Shown here: positions 1-5,786 of the stretch, one piece after another
How positions within the stretch are numbered: the stretch's first letter is position 1
Layout: the number at the start of each line of letters is the position of its first letter
DNA from: Sedimenticola sp.
GTDB taxonomy: Bacteria > Pseudomonadota > Gammaproteobacteria > Chromatiales > Chromatiaceae
Length of the DNA stretch: 5,786 nt
Assembly: GCA_026197195.1 (NCBI GenBank)
Contig: JAPHUG010000484.1
Span: 1-5,786 of the forward strand
Direction of reading: 5' to 3'
Notes under the pieces: generated by a model
Databases searched by the model: none
Told to the model about the DNA's origin: nothing
The model's input: only the letters and a program-made list of their open reading frames with translations
Program-made: the position numbers and the translations under genes

Positions 1-609
1 GATATCGATCACGGCACTTACCCCTATGTGACGTCCTCAAATACTACGGCCGGCGGTGCTGCCAGTGGTAGTGGAGTAGGGCCCTGCCACATTGATTACG
101 TGTTGGGTATTGTCAAAGCCTACACCACGCGCGTGGGTGCGGGTCCTTTCCCGACCGAACTGTTCGATGATGTGGGTGATTATCTGGGTAAAAAGGGTCA
201 TGAGTTTGGTGCGACTACGGGTCGTAAACGCCGTTGTGGTTGGCTGGATGCCGTGGCGCTTAAGCGTTCACTTGAGATCAACAGCGTAACCGGAATGTGC
301 ATAACCAAACTGGATGTTCTGGATGGTCTCGAGACGATCAAAGTCTGTACCGCCTATAAACTGGATGGTGCTGAAGTGACTGTTCCCCCAGTAGGCGCCG
401 ATGGCTTTGAGAAGTGCGAACCCGTTTATATGGAGATGCCAGGCTGGAGTGAATCCACCATCGGTGCTTCCAGCGCGGATGATCTGCCAGAAAATGCCCG
501 TCGTTATCTGAGTAAGCTAGAGGAGTTGACGGGTGTGCCTGTTGATGTCATCTCTACCGGGCCTGACCGTAAAGAGACGATTGTGGTGCGGCACCCGTTT
601 GATGCCTAA
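1..609 (+). CDS. purA: Adenylosuccinate synthase, C-terminal part (5' end outside window)
   Basis: PurA joins IMP and L-aspartate, driven by GTP, to make adenylosuccinate, the first committed step from IMP to AMP in the cytoplasm. The frame is open from base 1, giving 202 residues that align with roughly the last half of the ~430-residue enzyme as I remember the E. coli protein. Visible signatures, in partial numbering, are TSSNTTAGG (11-19), [11 protein letters not shown] (44-54), the substrate-binding loop GATTGRKRR (70-78), the guanine-recognition stretch TKLDVLDG (102-109), PGWSEST (147-153) and STGPDR (185-190). It ends in PFDA, as E. coli PurA does. The GTG at 28 is an internal valine codon within a conserved motif, not a start. 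A terminator follows 24 nt after the stop. Identification is very secure; only the N-terminal half is unseen. Confidence 0.98.
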   Translation, partial: DIDHGTYPYVTSSNTTAGGAASGSGVGPCHIDYVLGIVKAYTTRVGAGPFPTELFDDVGDYLGKKGHEFGATTGRKRRCGWLDAVALKRSLEINSVTGMCITKLDVLDGLETIKVCTAYKLDGAEVTVPPVGADGFEKCEPVYMEMPGWSESTIGASSADDLPENARRYLSKLEELTGVPVDVISTGPDRKETIVVRHPFDA

Positions 610-632
610 CCAAAAAGCCTCGCGCTAATGGT

Positions 633-662
633 AACGGGGCCTTGTGCCCCGTTTCTGTTTTC
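633..662 (+). terminator. Intrinsic terminator of purA
   Basis: A perfect 8-bp stem, AACGGGGC (633-640) with GCCCCGTT (646-653), encloses the 5-nt loop CTTGT and is followed by the T-rich run TCTGTTTTC. It lies 24 nt past the purA stop on the same strand, so it should end the purA transcript and separate it from deaD. Confidence 0.85.
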
Positions 663-664
663 TA

Positions 665-693
665 TAAACACTAAACGCCTAATTTAAGATAAT
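665..693 (+). promoter_or_regulatory. Candidate sigma-70 promoter for deaD
   Basis: TAAACA (665-670, 4 of 6 matches to TTGACA) and GATAAT (688-693, 5 of 6 to TATAAT) are separated by exactly 17 nt. The pair sits just past the purA terminator. Transcription would start near 700 and give a leader of about 105 nt before the ATG at 806. The leader is pyrimidine-rich and contains TCTCCAT twice (744-750 and 757-763). Assignment is by eye only, and the -35 box is weak. Confidence 0.4.
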
Positions 694-805
694 CAGCGAT
701 AAGACTACCCATCGCATCTAATTGTCTGTACAATCCCGCGCCTTCTCCATCTCCACTCTCCATTGAGCTTCTTCGGTGGATACAACACCCTCCAGAGGTA
801 TCACT

Positions 806-2593
806 ATGGACACAGCACCGGCCATTCCAGGTTTTGACACATTCGGCTTATCGCCCGCTATTTTAAAGGCGATTCAGGATCAGGGCTACGAAACGCCAAC
901 ACCCATCCAGGCCGCTTGTATAAAGGAGTTATTGGCTGGTAATGATGTACTCGGACAAGCGCAGACCGGCACCGGAAAAACCGCTGCTTTTGCCCTGCCG
1001 CTATTGAGTAATCTGAAGCTGGGTACCAGTGATCCGCAGATTCTGATTCTCGCACCCACCCGTGAACTAGCCTTGCAGGTGGCTGAGGCCTGTCAGAGTT
1101 ATGCAAAACATATGGGTGGTTTTCATGTGTTACCGATCTATGGTGGGCAGAGCATTAGCCTGCAACTACGCCAGTTGAAGCGAGGAGCCCAGGTTATTGT
1201 CGGTACCCCCGGGCGAGTTATTGACCATATGAAACGGGGTACGCTGAAACTGGGTGGAATCCAGAGCCTGGTGCTGGACGAAGCGGATGAAATGCTCAAG
1301 ATGGGCTTTATCGATGAAATCGAGTGGATCTTCGAGCAGGCTCCTGCTGAACGCCAGGTAGCACTGTTCTCCGCCACGATGCCGGATGCCATCCGAAAAG
1401 TGGCCAAAAAATATCTGCAAAATCCCGTTGAGATAAAGATCAAATCAAAAAGTGAGACGGTCACAGCCATTGATCAGGTTCACTATGTTGTTTCACGCCA
1501 CCACAAAATGGATGCGATGACGCGTATTCTCGAAGTGGAAGAGTTTGACGGCATGATCGTATTTGTTCGTACCAAGCTGGCAACAGTCGAGGTCGCCGAT
1601 AAGTTGGAAGCACACGGCTTTGCGGCTGAAGCGCTTAACGGTGATATGAATCAGGCCATGCGTGAGCGAACCATCGAGCGGCTAAAACAGGGCAAGCTCG
1701 ATATTGTTGTGGCTACGGATGTGGCTGCCCGTGGACTGGATGTGCAGCGTATCAGTCATGTGGTCAATTTTGATATCCCCAATGACCCAGAATCCTATGT
1801 TCACAGAATCGGCCGAACGGGTCGTGCGGGGCGTAAGGGCAAAGCACTGCTGTTTGTTCAACCCCGTGAACAGCGCCTGCTAAAAACCATTGAGCGCACC
1901 ATTCGTCAACAGATTCCCGCGCTGGAGCTACCCACCGCAGGTGACTTGAGTGAGCATCGGATCGACCGCTTTGTCCATACCATACGCGATACCTTGTCTG
2001 AACAGGACCTGGATTACTATTATGGGCTGGTCAGCCGGATGGTTCAGGAACAGGAGATGAGCATCAAGGATATTGCTGCCGCACTAACCTATCTTGGACA
2101 GAAGGATCGACCCTTTATCGTTAAGGATGTTGCCCCACCACGCCCTGCCCGTGGAGAGTCACGTGGTCGAAAAGAGCGTGGTGACTATCAATCTGATAGC
2201 AAACCCAGAGATAAATCGGCCAAGAAATCCCGCGGACCTAAGCGTAACGACGTGCCAATGGAGACGTATCAGCTTCAGGTTGGTTCCCAGCATGGTGTCA
2301 GCCCACGGGAAGTGGTCGGTGCCCTGGCCAATGAGGCGGGTCTGGATGGCGCACTAATCGGACGCATTGAAATTGCTGAGCAACATACCCTGGTAGATCT
2401 GCCTGAAGGGATGCCCGGTGATGTCTTCAAGCACTTGCAGCGGGTGTATGTCTGTAATCAGCCGCTTCGACTGAAGAAATATAGAACTGAAAGCCCTCAG
2501 CGAGACAACGCGAAGCCATCCAAGGCGACAAAAGAGAAGAAAAAGCGCGATAAAAAGAGTAAAGCGAAGAAGAGTAAACCTGTTGCCGAGTAA
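806..2593 (+). CDS. deaD: DEAD-box ATP-dependent RNA helicase DeaD/CsdA
   Basis: This is a cytoplasmic ATP-dependent RNA helicase; the DeaD/CsdA family unwinds structured RNA in ribosome assembly, mRNA decay and cold adaptation. From the ATG at 806 it has 595 residues. The N-terminal core shows a Q motif (~10-35), motif I AQTGTGKT (52-59), PTRELA (84-89), TPGR (134-137), DEAD (158-161) and SAT (189-191). The second RecA domain has IVFVRTK (251-257), ATDVAARGLDV (303-313) and HRIGRTGRAGR (333-343). Residues ~485-558 resemble the DbpA/CsdA RNA-binding domain (GVSPREVVGALANE), after a basic linker (~445-482). The last ~35 residues are lysine-rich. I prefer the ATG at 806 because AGAGG (794-798) lies 7 nt upstream; an in-frame GTG at 776 would add ten residues. 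DeaD fits better than the shorter DbpA, RhlB or SrmB because of length and domain order. All catalytic motifs are intact. Confidence 0.95.
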   Translation: MDTAPAIPGFDTFGLSPAILKAIQDQGYETPTPIQAACIKELLAGNDVLGQAQTGTGKTAAFALPLLSNLKLGTSDPQILILAPTRELALQVAEACQSYAKHMGGFHVLPIYGGQSISLQLRQLKRGAQVIVGTPGRVIDHMKRGTLKLGGIQSLVLDEADEMLKMGFIDEIEWIFEQAPAERQVALFSATMPDAIRKVAKKYLQNPVEIKIKSKSETVTAIDQVHYVVSRHHKMDAMTRILEVEEFDGMIVFVRTKLATVEVADKLEAHGFAAEALNGDMNQAMRERTIERLKQGKLDIVVATDVAARGLDVQRISHVVNFDIPNDPESYVHRIGRTGRAGRKGKALLFVQPREQRLLKTIERTIRQQIPALELPTAGDLSEHRIDRFVHTIRDTLSEQDLDYYYGLVSRMVQEQEMSIKDIAAALTYLGQKDRPFIVKDVAPPRPARGESRGRKERGDYQSDSKPRDKSAKKSRGPKRNDVPMETYQLQVGSQHGVSPREVVGALANEAGLDGALIGRIEIAEQHTLVDLPEGMPGDVFKHLQRVYVCNQPLRLKKYRTESPQRDNAKPSKATKEKKKRDKKSKAKKSKPVAE

Positions 2594-2605
2594 AAACGCT
2601 TAAAA

Positions 2606-2632
2606 GATAAGGGCTGTCTGGTGGCCCTTATC
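2606..2632. terminator. Hairpin after deaD, possible terminator
   Basis: A perfect 9-bp stem, GATAAGGGC (2606-2614) with GCCCTTATC (2624-2632), encloses a 9-nt loop and starts 12 nt after the deaD stop. No T run follows it on the plus strand (CGATATAC). Read on the minus strand it is followed by TTTT and, further on, TTTTT. It may still stop or stabilise the 3' end of the deaD mRNA, but as a Rho-independent terminator it looks better in the opposite direction, where no gene reads into it. Some read-through into the rhodanese gene is therefore possible. Confidence 0.5.
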
Positions 2633-2714
2633 CGATATACTGTTACGGACAACAGAAAGGCCCATGCCGCTGCTTGCAGTGGATAGAAGGCTTAAATAAA
2701 TAGGGAGGCTATAG

Positions 2715-3368
2715 ATGAAACTGAATACAGTGGTGCTTGCCTTGGCGCTTTTCTCTACAGGTGCAAGTGCAGAGCTTGATGTAAAGATCACCCGGGATAT
2801 TGCCGAGTTTCAGGTTACTCATGGTACGCAACTACTTACCGTCAGGCGTAATCAGGATCGTAGCGCGACTCTCGCCAATGATTTTTCGCTCACTTCCAGA
2901 CCCTGCCCACCCTTTTGCGCTCAACCCATGGAGGCGGCCCCCGGGGTCATGACCATTGGCGAGTTAGAACTGGTTGAATTTATGCGCAGTGATCTGGCAG
3001 AGGGGCGTGGTCTCCTGGTGGATGCACGGACACCCGATTGGCACGCCCGGGGTACCATCCCAGGCTCAGTCAATATCCCCTTCACCCACCTGAATCCAGG
3101 GCAGGGCGCTGATGATATTACGCTGGCAGAGGCACTGGAGCAGCTGGGCGTGACGGAGGCTGGTAACGGCTGGGACTTCTCTAAAGCGAAGAAGGCTGTC
3201 CTCTGGTGTAACGGTCCCTGGTGCGGCCAATCACCGACGGCAATCAAGGGGATGCTGAGTATCGGCTACCCGGCTGAAAAGCTGTTTTACTACCGAGGGG
3301 GTATGCAGGTCTGGCAGATCTTCGGACTGCCCATCGTTACGCCCGATGGGCAGTTTATCGACCATTAA
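2715..3368 (+). CDS. Exported rhodanese-domain protein
   Basis: This is a 217-residue protein with a Sec-type signal peptide (K2, hydrophobic core ~5-14, cleavage probably after ASA at 17-19), so it should act in the periplasm. Residues ~80-212 form one rhodanese domain: LLVDARTPDWHARGTIPGSVNIPF is spread over ~100-123, the active-site loop CNGPWCGQS is at 165-173, and GGMQVWQIFGLP (195-206) follows. C165 follows the hydrophobic strand AVLW and is the likely sulfur-carrying nucleophile; C170 is a second cysteine in the loop. Another pair, CPPFC (64-68), precedes the domain. Rhodaneses transfer sulfane sulfur or act in redox signalling; the actual substrate cannot be told. GGGAGG (2703-2708) lies 6 nt before the ATG, a strong ribosome site. 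I saw no convincing promoter of its own, so co-transcription with deaD through the weak hairpin is possible. The gene converges on efpL. Confidence 0.88.
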   Translation: MKLNTVVLALALFSTGASAELDVKITRDIAEFQVTHGTQLLTVRRNQDRSATLANDFSLTSRPCPPFCAQPMEAAPGVMTIGELELVEFMRSDLAEGRGLLVDARTPDWHARGTIPGSVNIPFTHLNPGQGADDITLAEALEQLGVTEAGNGWDFSKAKKAVLWCNGPWCGQSPTAIKGMLSIGYPAEKLFYYRGGMQVWQIFGLPIVTPDGQFIDH

Positions 3369-3379
3369 CAGCGATCGAA

Positions 3380-3946
3380 TCAGGCGCGGGAGATAAACTT
3401 TCCCGTGCCGGTATTGATCTTAATGATTTCACCCGGTTCAAGATACTCCGGTACTTGTATCTCCAGGCCGGTTGTCAGGGTGGCGGATTTGGTTCTACCG
3501 GTGGCGGTGGAACCCTTGATACCCGGTGCGGTATCTGTAATGGTCAGGCTGACGGACTGCGGCAGTTCTATACCCAAAAGCGTACCCTCAACAATCAATG
3601 CGGTAATACCCTCAAGTCCCTCTGTCAGATAACCGATCTGTTCTTCAATATCTTCCCGGTTAATGGCGTACTGACTGTAGTCCTCCATATCCATGAAGTT
3701 ATACCTATCACCGTCAAGATAGGAGTACTGGACCTGTGGGCGAAGACAGTCGATGCTTTTCAGCATGTCATCACCTTTGAATGATTCATCCAGTTTCTGC
3801 CGCGTTTGTAGATTGGTGAAGCGGACTTTATAGAGGGTAGCGGCACCCCGTGAAGAGGGGCTTTTGGCTTCCACCTGTTTGACTGCATGAGGTGCCCCAT
3901 TGATTTCAACAATAACACCGCGTTTCAGATCACAAGCCTTGGGCAC
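3380..3946 (-). CDS. efpL: Elongation factor P-like protein EfpL (YeiP)
   Basis: EfpL is the EF-P paralogue that enters the ribosomal E site and relieves stalling on proline-containing motifs. The 188-residue product shows the three-barrel EF-P layout: a KOW-like N-terminal domain (~1-63) with the loop SPSSRGAATLYK (29-40), a middle OB domain (~65-125) including YLDGDRYNFMD, and a C-terminal OB domain (~128-188) with TAPGIKG, ATLTTGLEIQVPEYL and PGE. From the GTG start the loop-tip residue is R33, the same position and residue I recall in E. coli YeiP, not the modified lysine of typical EF-P. YeiP is about 190 residues, so length fits. The GTG at 3946 is chosen because GAGGAG (3959-3954) lies 7 nt upstream and the product then begins MPKACDLKRG, like YeiP. 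An upstream TTG at 3964 would lie just 5' of that ribosome site and is rejected. Confidence 0.93.
   Translation of the reverse strand: MPKACDLKRGVIVEINGAPHAVKQVEAKSPSSRGAATLYKVRFTNLQTRQKLDESFKGDDMLKSIDCLRPQVQYSYLDGDRYNFMDMEDYSQYAINREDIEEQIGYLTEGLEGITALIVEGTLLGIELPQSVSLTITDTAPGIKGSTATGRTKSATLTTGLEIQVPEYLEPGEIIKINTGTGKFISRA
3383..3409. terminator. Hairpin at the rhodanese/efpL convergence
   Basis: GGCGCGGGA (3383-3391) pairs with TCCCGTGCC (3401-3409) over 9 bp, including one G-T pair, around the loop GATAAACTT. It starts 15 nt after the rhodanese stop and lies in the last codons of efpL, directly before its TGA. Neither strand shows a T run behind it, so it is at best a shared mRNA 3'-end structure and may be chance. 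Confidence 0.3.
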
Positions 3947-3977
3947 GATACAACTCCTCAACAATTTTAATGGGAGA

Positions 3978-4004
3978 ATTATATCAGATCTGTTGGTAAG
4001 ACAA
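3978..4004 (-). promoter_or_regulatory. Extended -10 promoter of efpL
   Basis: On the minus strand TGATATAAT (3986-3978) is a perfect -10 hexamer with an extended TGn element. TTGTCT (4004-3999) lies 15 nt upstream as a possible -35, and TTGATT (4008-4003) gives 19 nt instead. The imperfect -35 spacing is usual for extended -10 promoters. The predicted start near 3971 gives a leader of about 25 nt containing the GAGGAG ribosome site. It lies 20-odd nt past the permease stop, so efpL can be transcribed independently. Confidence 0.75.
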
Positions 4005-4028
4005 TCAAGCTGTTCAATCAGCGACCCG

Positions 4029-5411
4029 CTAACCCATCGAACCCAGCCATTCCCACCAGAGATAATTTAAAGGCAGGAGCAGAACAAGGGTAAAGGCGGC
4101 CAATATCAGACAGACTTTGATGGCATGTCCCATGTTCTCTCCAGCCAGCTGCATGCCGATGATGATAGGCGGTGCCTGATAGGGTAGCAGAAGGGTTGAA
4201 AACCCCACCACCTGAAGCATCAGGACAGACTCCAGGCTGAATCCGGATAACTGAGCAATCGGCTCTGAAAGGGGGGTGATGACTGCGGGTACGCCGGGCA
4301 GGGTTGTAAACAAGCCGGTTATCGTGGCGATCAGAGCCGTCAGCATGTAGTTTTGAAAGGCATCCCCGGGATTAAATGGCAGGCTCTGCAAGGTCAGGTC
4401 GGCCAGGCGGGTAACGATACCCGAGTGGTCGATAAAGGCACCAAAGCCGAGTATCCCGGCAACAAAAAACAGGGGGTTGTAGTTGATCTTTTCGGTGCAC
4501 TGTTTCGCAGTCAACAGGCCTATGCCTGGTGAAATCAACAGAATGGCTCCGGTCAGTGTGATCCAGGCAGGCGAAATGCCATGTATGAAATCCGTAAACC
4601 AGAGCAGTACCATCACCAACAATAGAATGGCCAGTTTTCGCTTCTCAGCCGGGTGATGTGCTGACGGTTCAGGTAGAGCATCTAGCCCGGTTTTATCTGG
4701 CTGGTCATCAAACAACCTTCCTACTATCCATCCGGTCATTAGAGCCTTCAACAAGCCCAGTACCGGGAAATGTAGCAGTAGATAGGGGCCATAAAGCAGG
4801 GTATATCCAAATTCAGATTCGGCCATGCCGGCCAGGATGATGTTGGGAACATTGGCCGTGAGGATAGAAAAGGCCGGAATAAATGAACCTAGTAACAGGG
4901 CCAGGACAATCCCTATTCGCCCCGGACTTCCTTTGGCAAAACCGAGATGGGATGCAATGGAGAGTGCTATGGGTACAAGCAGAATGACCCGGCCCATTGC
5001 AGACGGCATAATGAAGGCGAAAGCCACGCCCAGGAAGGTAATCATCATGACGGTTGTACGATAACTCCGGTTCAGGTGGCTGGCGACTTTTACCGCAACC
5101 TGGTTACCGAGTCCCGTCGTCGTAATGGCCAATCCAATAAACAGCCCTGAAAAAATCAGCCAGAAGGCTGTCGTCTGAAAACCAGAAAAAATGACCGAGT
5201 TGGGGGCCATTGAAAAGAGCATGGTGATCAGGAAGAAGATCAAGGCTGTTAGATGTTCAGGAATAACACCAGTCCCCCAAAGAACAAGCACAGCCACAAT
5301 CAGCGCAGCCGCTGTTAATTCGCTGTCCAGCAGAAAGCCAGGAGGCGCGAGAAAAAGAGCAACGATTACTGCGCAAGCAAAAAAGCAGATTAATAGCGTC
5401 AGTTTATTCAA
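4029..5411 (-). CDS. SLC13/DASS-type anion permease
   Basis: This is a 460-residue, very hydrophobic inner-membrane protein with about 11-13 predicted transmembrane or re-entrant segments, e.g. ~4-26, 31-50, 53-69, 80-100, 118-136, 141-156, 166-186, 205-232, 258-275, 281-300, 312-331, 352-380, 392-412 and 428-450. A hydrophilic loop at ~233-258 (DDQPDKTGLDALPEPS) separates the halves, as expected for two inverted repeats. It resembles divalent anion:sodium symporters (dicarboxylates, citrate, sulfate) in length and layout. Where those have SNT motifs, this protein seems to have MPSAMGRVILLVP (135-147) and TTLPGVPAVITP (369-380), so sodium coupling and substrate are open. The start is TTG, supported by AGGAAGG (5426-5420) 8 nt upstream; I found no better in-frame start. 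It lies downstream of nsrR on the same strand, 191 nt apart. The related ArsB/NhaD-type ion transporter superfamily is the main alternative. Confidence 0.8.
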   Translation of the reverse strand: MNKLTLLICFFACAVIVALFLAPPGFLLDSELTAAALIVAVLVLWGTGVIPEHLTALIFFLITMLFSMAPNSVIFSGFQTTAFWLIFSGLFIGLAITTTGLGNQVAVKVASHLNRSYRTTVMMITFLGVAFAFIMPSAMGRVILLVPIALSIASHLGFAKGSPGRIGIVLALLLGSFIPAFSILTANVPNIILAGMAESEFGYTLLYGPYLLLHFPVLGLLKALMTGWIVGRLFDDQPDKTGLDALPEPSAHHPAEKRKLAILLLVMVLLWFTDFIHGISPAWITLTGAILLISPGIGLLTAKQCTEKINYNPLFFVAGILGFGAFIDHSGIVTRLADLTLQSLPFNPGDAFQNYMLTALIATITGLFTTLPGVPAVITPLSEPIAQLSGFSLESVLMLQVVGFSTLLLPYQAPPIIIGMQLAGENMGHAIKVCLILAAFTLVLLLPLNYLWWEWLGSMG

Positions 5412-5434
5412 TGGTGTTACCTTCCTCTGTGCCT

Positions 5435-5466
5435 GTGAGCAGTCATGATCATTTACACCTGCTGAC
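5435..5466. repeat. Imperfect inverted repeat upstream of the permease
   Basis: GTGAGCAG (5435-5442) and CTGCTGAC (5459-5466) match as an inverted repeat at 7 of 8 positions, separated by 16 nt that contain the palindrome ATGATCAT (5445-5452). It sits 24 nt upstream of the TTG start of the permease and just upstream of its ribosome site. It could be an operator or a leader-RNA hairpin, or chance. I saw no clear promoter hexamers next to it. Confidence 0.35.
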
Positions 5467-5552
5467 CATGTTAGCTACTGGAAAGGGAAAGGTTTTAGAG
5501 AATAGGCCATTCATTCATGCATAACGGACAGATGTTGCCGTGCTGATGAAGT

Positions 5553-5576
5553 AAAAAGAGATTGCTGCTCTATCTT
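5553..5576 (-). terminator. Weak possible terminator after nsrR
   Basis: On the minus strand, about 27 nt past the nsrR stop, AAGATAGAGCAGCAATCTCT can fold with short stems (AGAT/ATCT or AGAG/CTCT, 4 bp each) and is followed by TTTTTA (T run at 5557-5553). The T run is good but the stem is short, so termination may be partial and the permease could be read from the nsrR transcript. Confidence 0.33.
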
Positions 5577-5602
5577 GCAGGGTGTTTGTCGGGTGAAAAT
5601 GG

Positions 5603-5786
5603 CTAAGGTGTCGCATTGACATGGAGAATCTGGTTAAGGGCGTTTTCATTGCGAATAAGATCCTTCAGGGTGTAATGATCCAGCACTGTGAAAAAGGCTT
5701 CCTGGGCCTCACGCAGAATGCCGGTCAGGCGACAGGCCGGTACAATTTTACAATCACAACTCTCTCGACTGAAACATTCGACCAGC
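5603..5786 (-). CDS. nsrR: NsrR-type Rrf2 family regulator, C-terminal part (5' end outside window)
   Basis: NsrR is a nitric-oxide-sensing iron-sulfur repressor of the Rrf2 family; it controls NO detoxification genes. Only the last 60 residues are present and the frame stays open to the window edge. They begin LVECFSRESCDCKIVPACRL and continue through REAQEAFFTVLDHYTLKDLI, closely matching the cluster-binding loop and C-terminal helix of NsrR as I remember it (E. coli LVNCSSEFCHITPACRLK and LDNYTLADLV). Cysteines are at partial positions 4, 10, 12 and 18. Positions 12 and 18 correspond to the last two E. coli ligands and 4 to the first; position 10 is extra. The DNA-binding helix-turn-helix lies outside the window. 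IscR is less likely because its C-terminal cysteine spacing and tail differ. The permease follows on the same strand. Confidence 0.87.
   Translation of the reverse strand, partial: LVECFSRESCDCKIVPACRLTGILREAQEAFFTVLDHYTLKDLIRNENALNQILHVNATP

Noticed and set aside
28..609. GTG at 28 as the start of a 193-residue protein
   Set aside because: It is a valine inside the conserved PurA stretch YPYVTSSN; the frame is open upstream to base 1.
858..1470. Minus-strand reading frames inside deaD (858-1106, 1138-1470, 1166-1420)
   Set aside because: They are antisense to a helicase whose motifs are all intact, and their products resemble no family I know.
2094..2357. Plus-strand frame within the deaD 3' half
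   Set aside because: It overlaps the DbpA-type domain in another frame and has no recognisable features; likewise the frame at 92-289 within purA.
2636..2641. TATACT as a -10 box for the rhodanese gene
   Set aside because: No acceptable -35 or TGn extension at 16-18 nt spacing; the upstream bases belong to the hairpin.
2674..2702. TTGCAG - 17 nt - TAAATA as a promoter for the rhodanese gene
   Set aside because: The -10 matches only 3 of 6 and transcription would begin at or past the GGGAGG ribosome site.
2600..2791. Minus-strand 63-residue frame covering the deaD-rhodanese gap
   Set aside because: It runs antisense to the signal peptide and ribosome site of the rhodanese gene, and its hydrophobic look comes from that overlap.
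3405..3784. Plus-strand frames antisense to efpL (3405-3632, 3455-3784)
   Set aside because: EfpL is strongly recognised on the other strand; these show no domain or convincing ribosome site.
3380..3946. Canonical elongation factor P (efp)
   Set aside because: The loop tip is arginine in SPSSRG and the rest follows YeiP, not EF-P with its modified lysine.
4658..5448. Plus-strand frames antisense to the permease (4658-4840, 4825-5064, 4947-5150, 5191-5448)
   Set aside because: They are shadows of a coherent membrane protein and have low-complexity, family-less products.
5508..5522. CATT repeats and ATGCAT as an NsrR operator
   Set aside because: It contains a palindromic ATGCAT but lacks the longer AT-rich dyad expected of an NsrR site.

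Overview
The window looks like ordinary chromosomal DNA from a gammaproteobacterium. This rests on the close resemblance of the PurA, DeaD, EfpL (YeiP) and NsrR products to their enterobacterial counterparts as I remember them; no database search was possible. It holds six protein-coding genes, two of them cut by the window edges. I see no transposase, CRISPR array, tRNA, rRNA or phage gene.

Left part, plus strand. The window opens inside purA (adenylosuccinate synthase, last 202 codons, ending at 609), which is closed by a good intrinsic terminator. A spacer of about 170 nt carries a candidate promoter. Next comes deaD, a DEAD-box RNA helicase with a DbpA-type RNA-binding domain and a lysine-rich tail; its best start is the ATG at 806. 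After a 9-bp hairpin comes a small exported rhodanese-domain protein (2715-3368) with two cysteine pairs.

Right part, minus strand. The gene efpL/yeiP (elongation factor P-like, GTG start at 3946) converges on the rhodanese gene with only 11 nt between the stop codons. It has its own extended -10 promoter. Upstream lies a polytopic SLC13/DASS-type permease (TTG start at 5411). The C-terminal 60 codons of an NsrR-type Rrf2 regulator run off the right edge.

The genes do not form one pathway. There is a translation and RNA theme (deaD for RNA remodelling, efpL for rescue of ribosomes stalled on proline-containing motifs). There is also a possible redox or nitrosative theme (periplasmic rhodanese, NsrR), but nothing in the sequence ties these together functionally. 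I found no convincing undescribed system. The points most worth a second look are the permease, which lacks recognisable SNT sodium-site motifs; the double-cysteine rhodanese; an inverted repeat just upstream of the permease; and the extra cysteine in NsrR.
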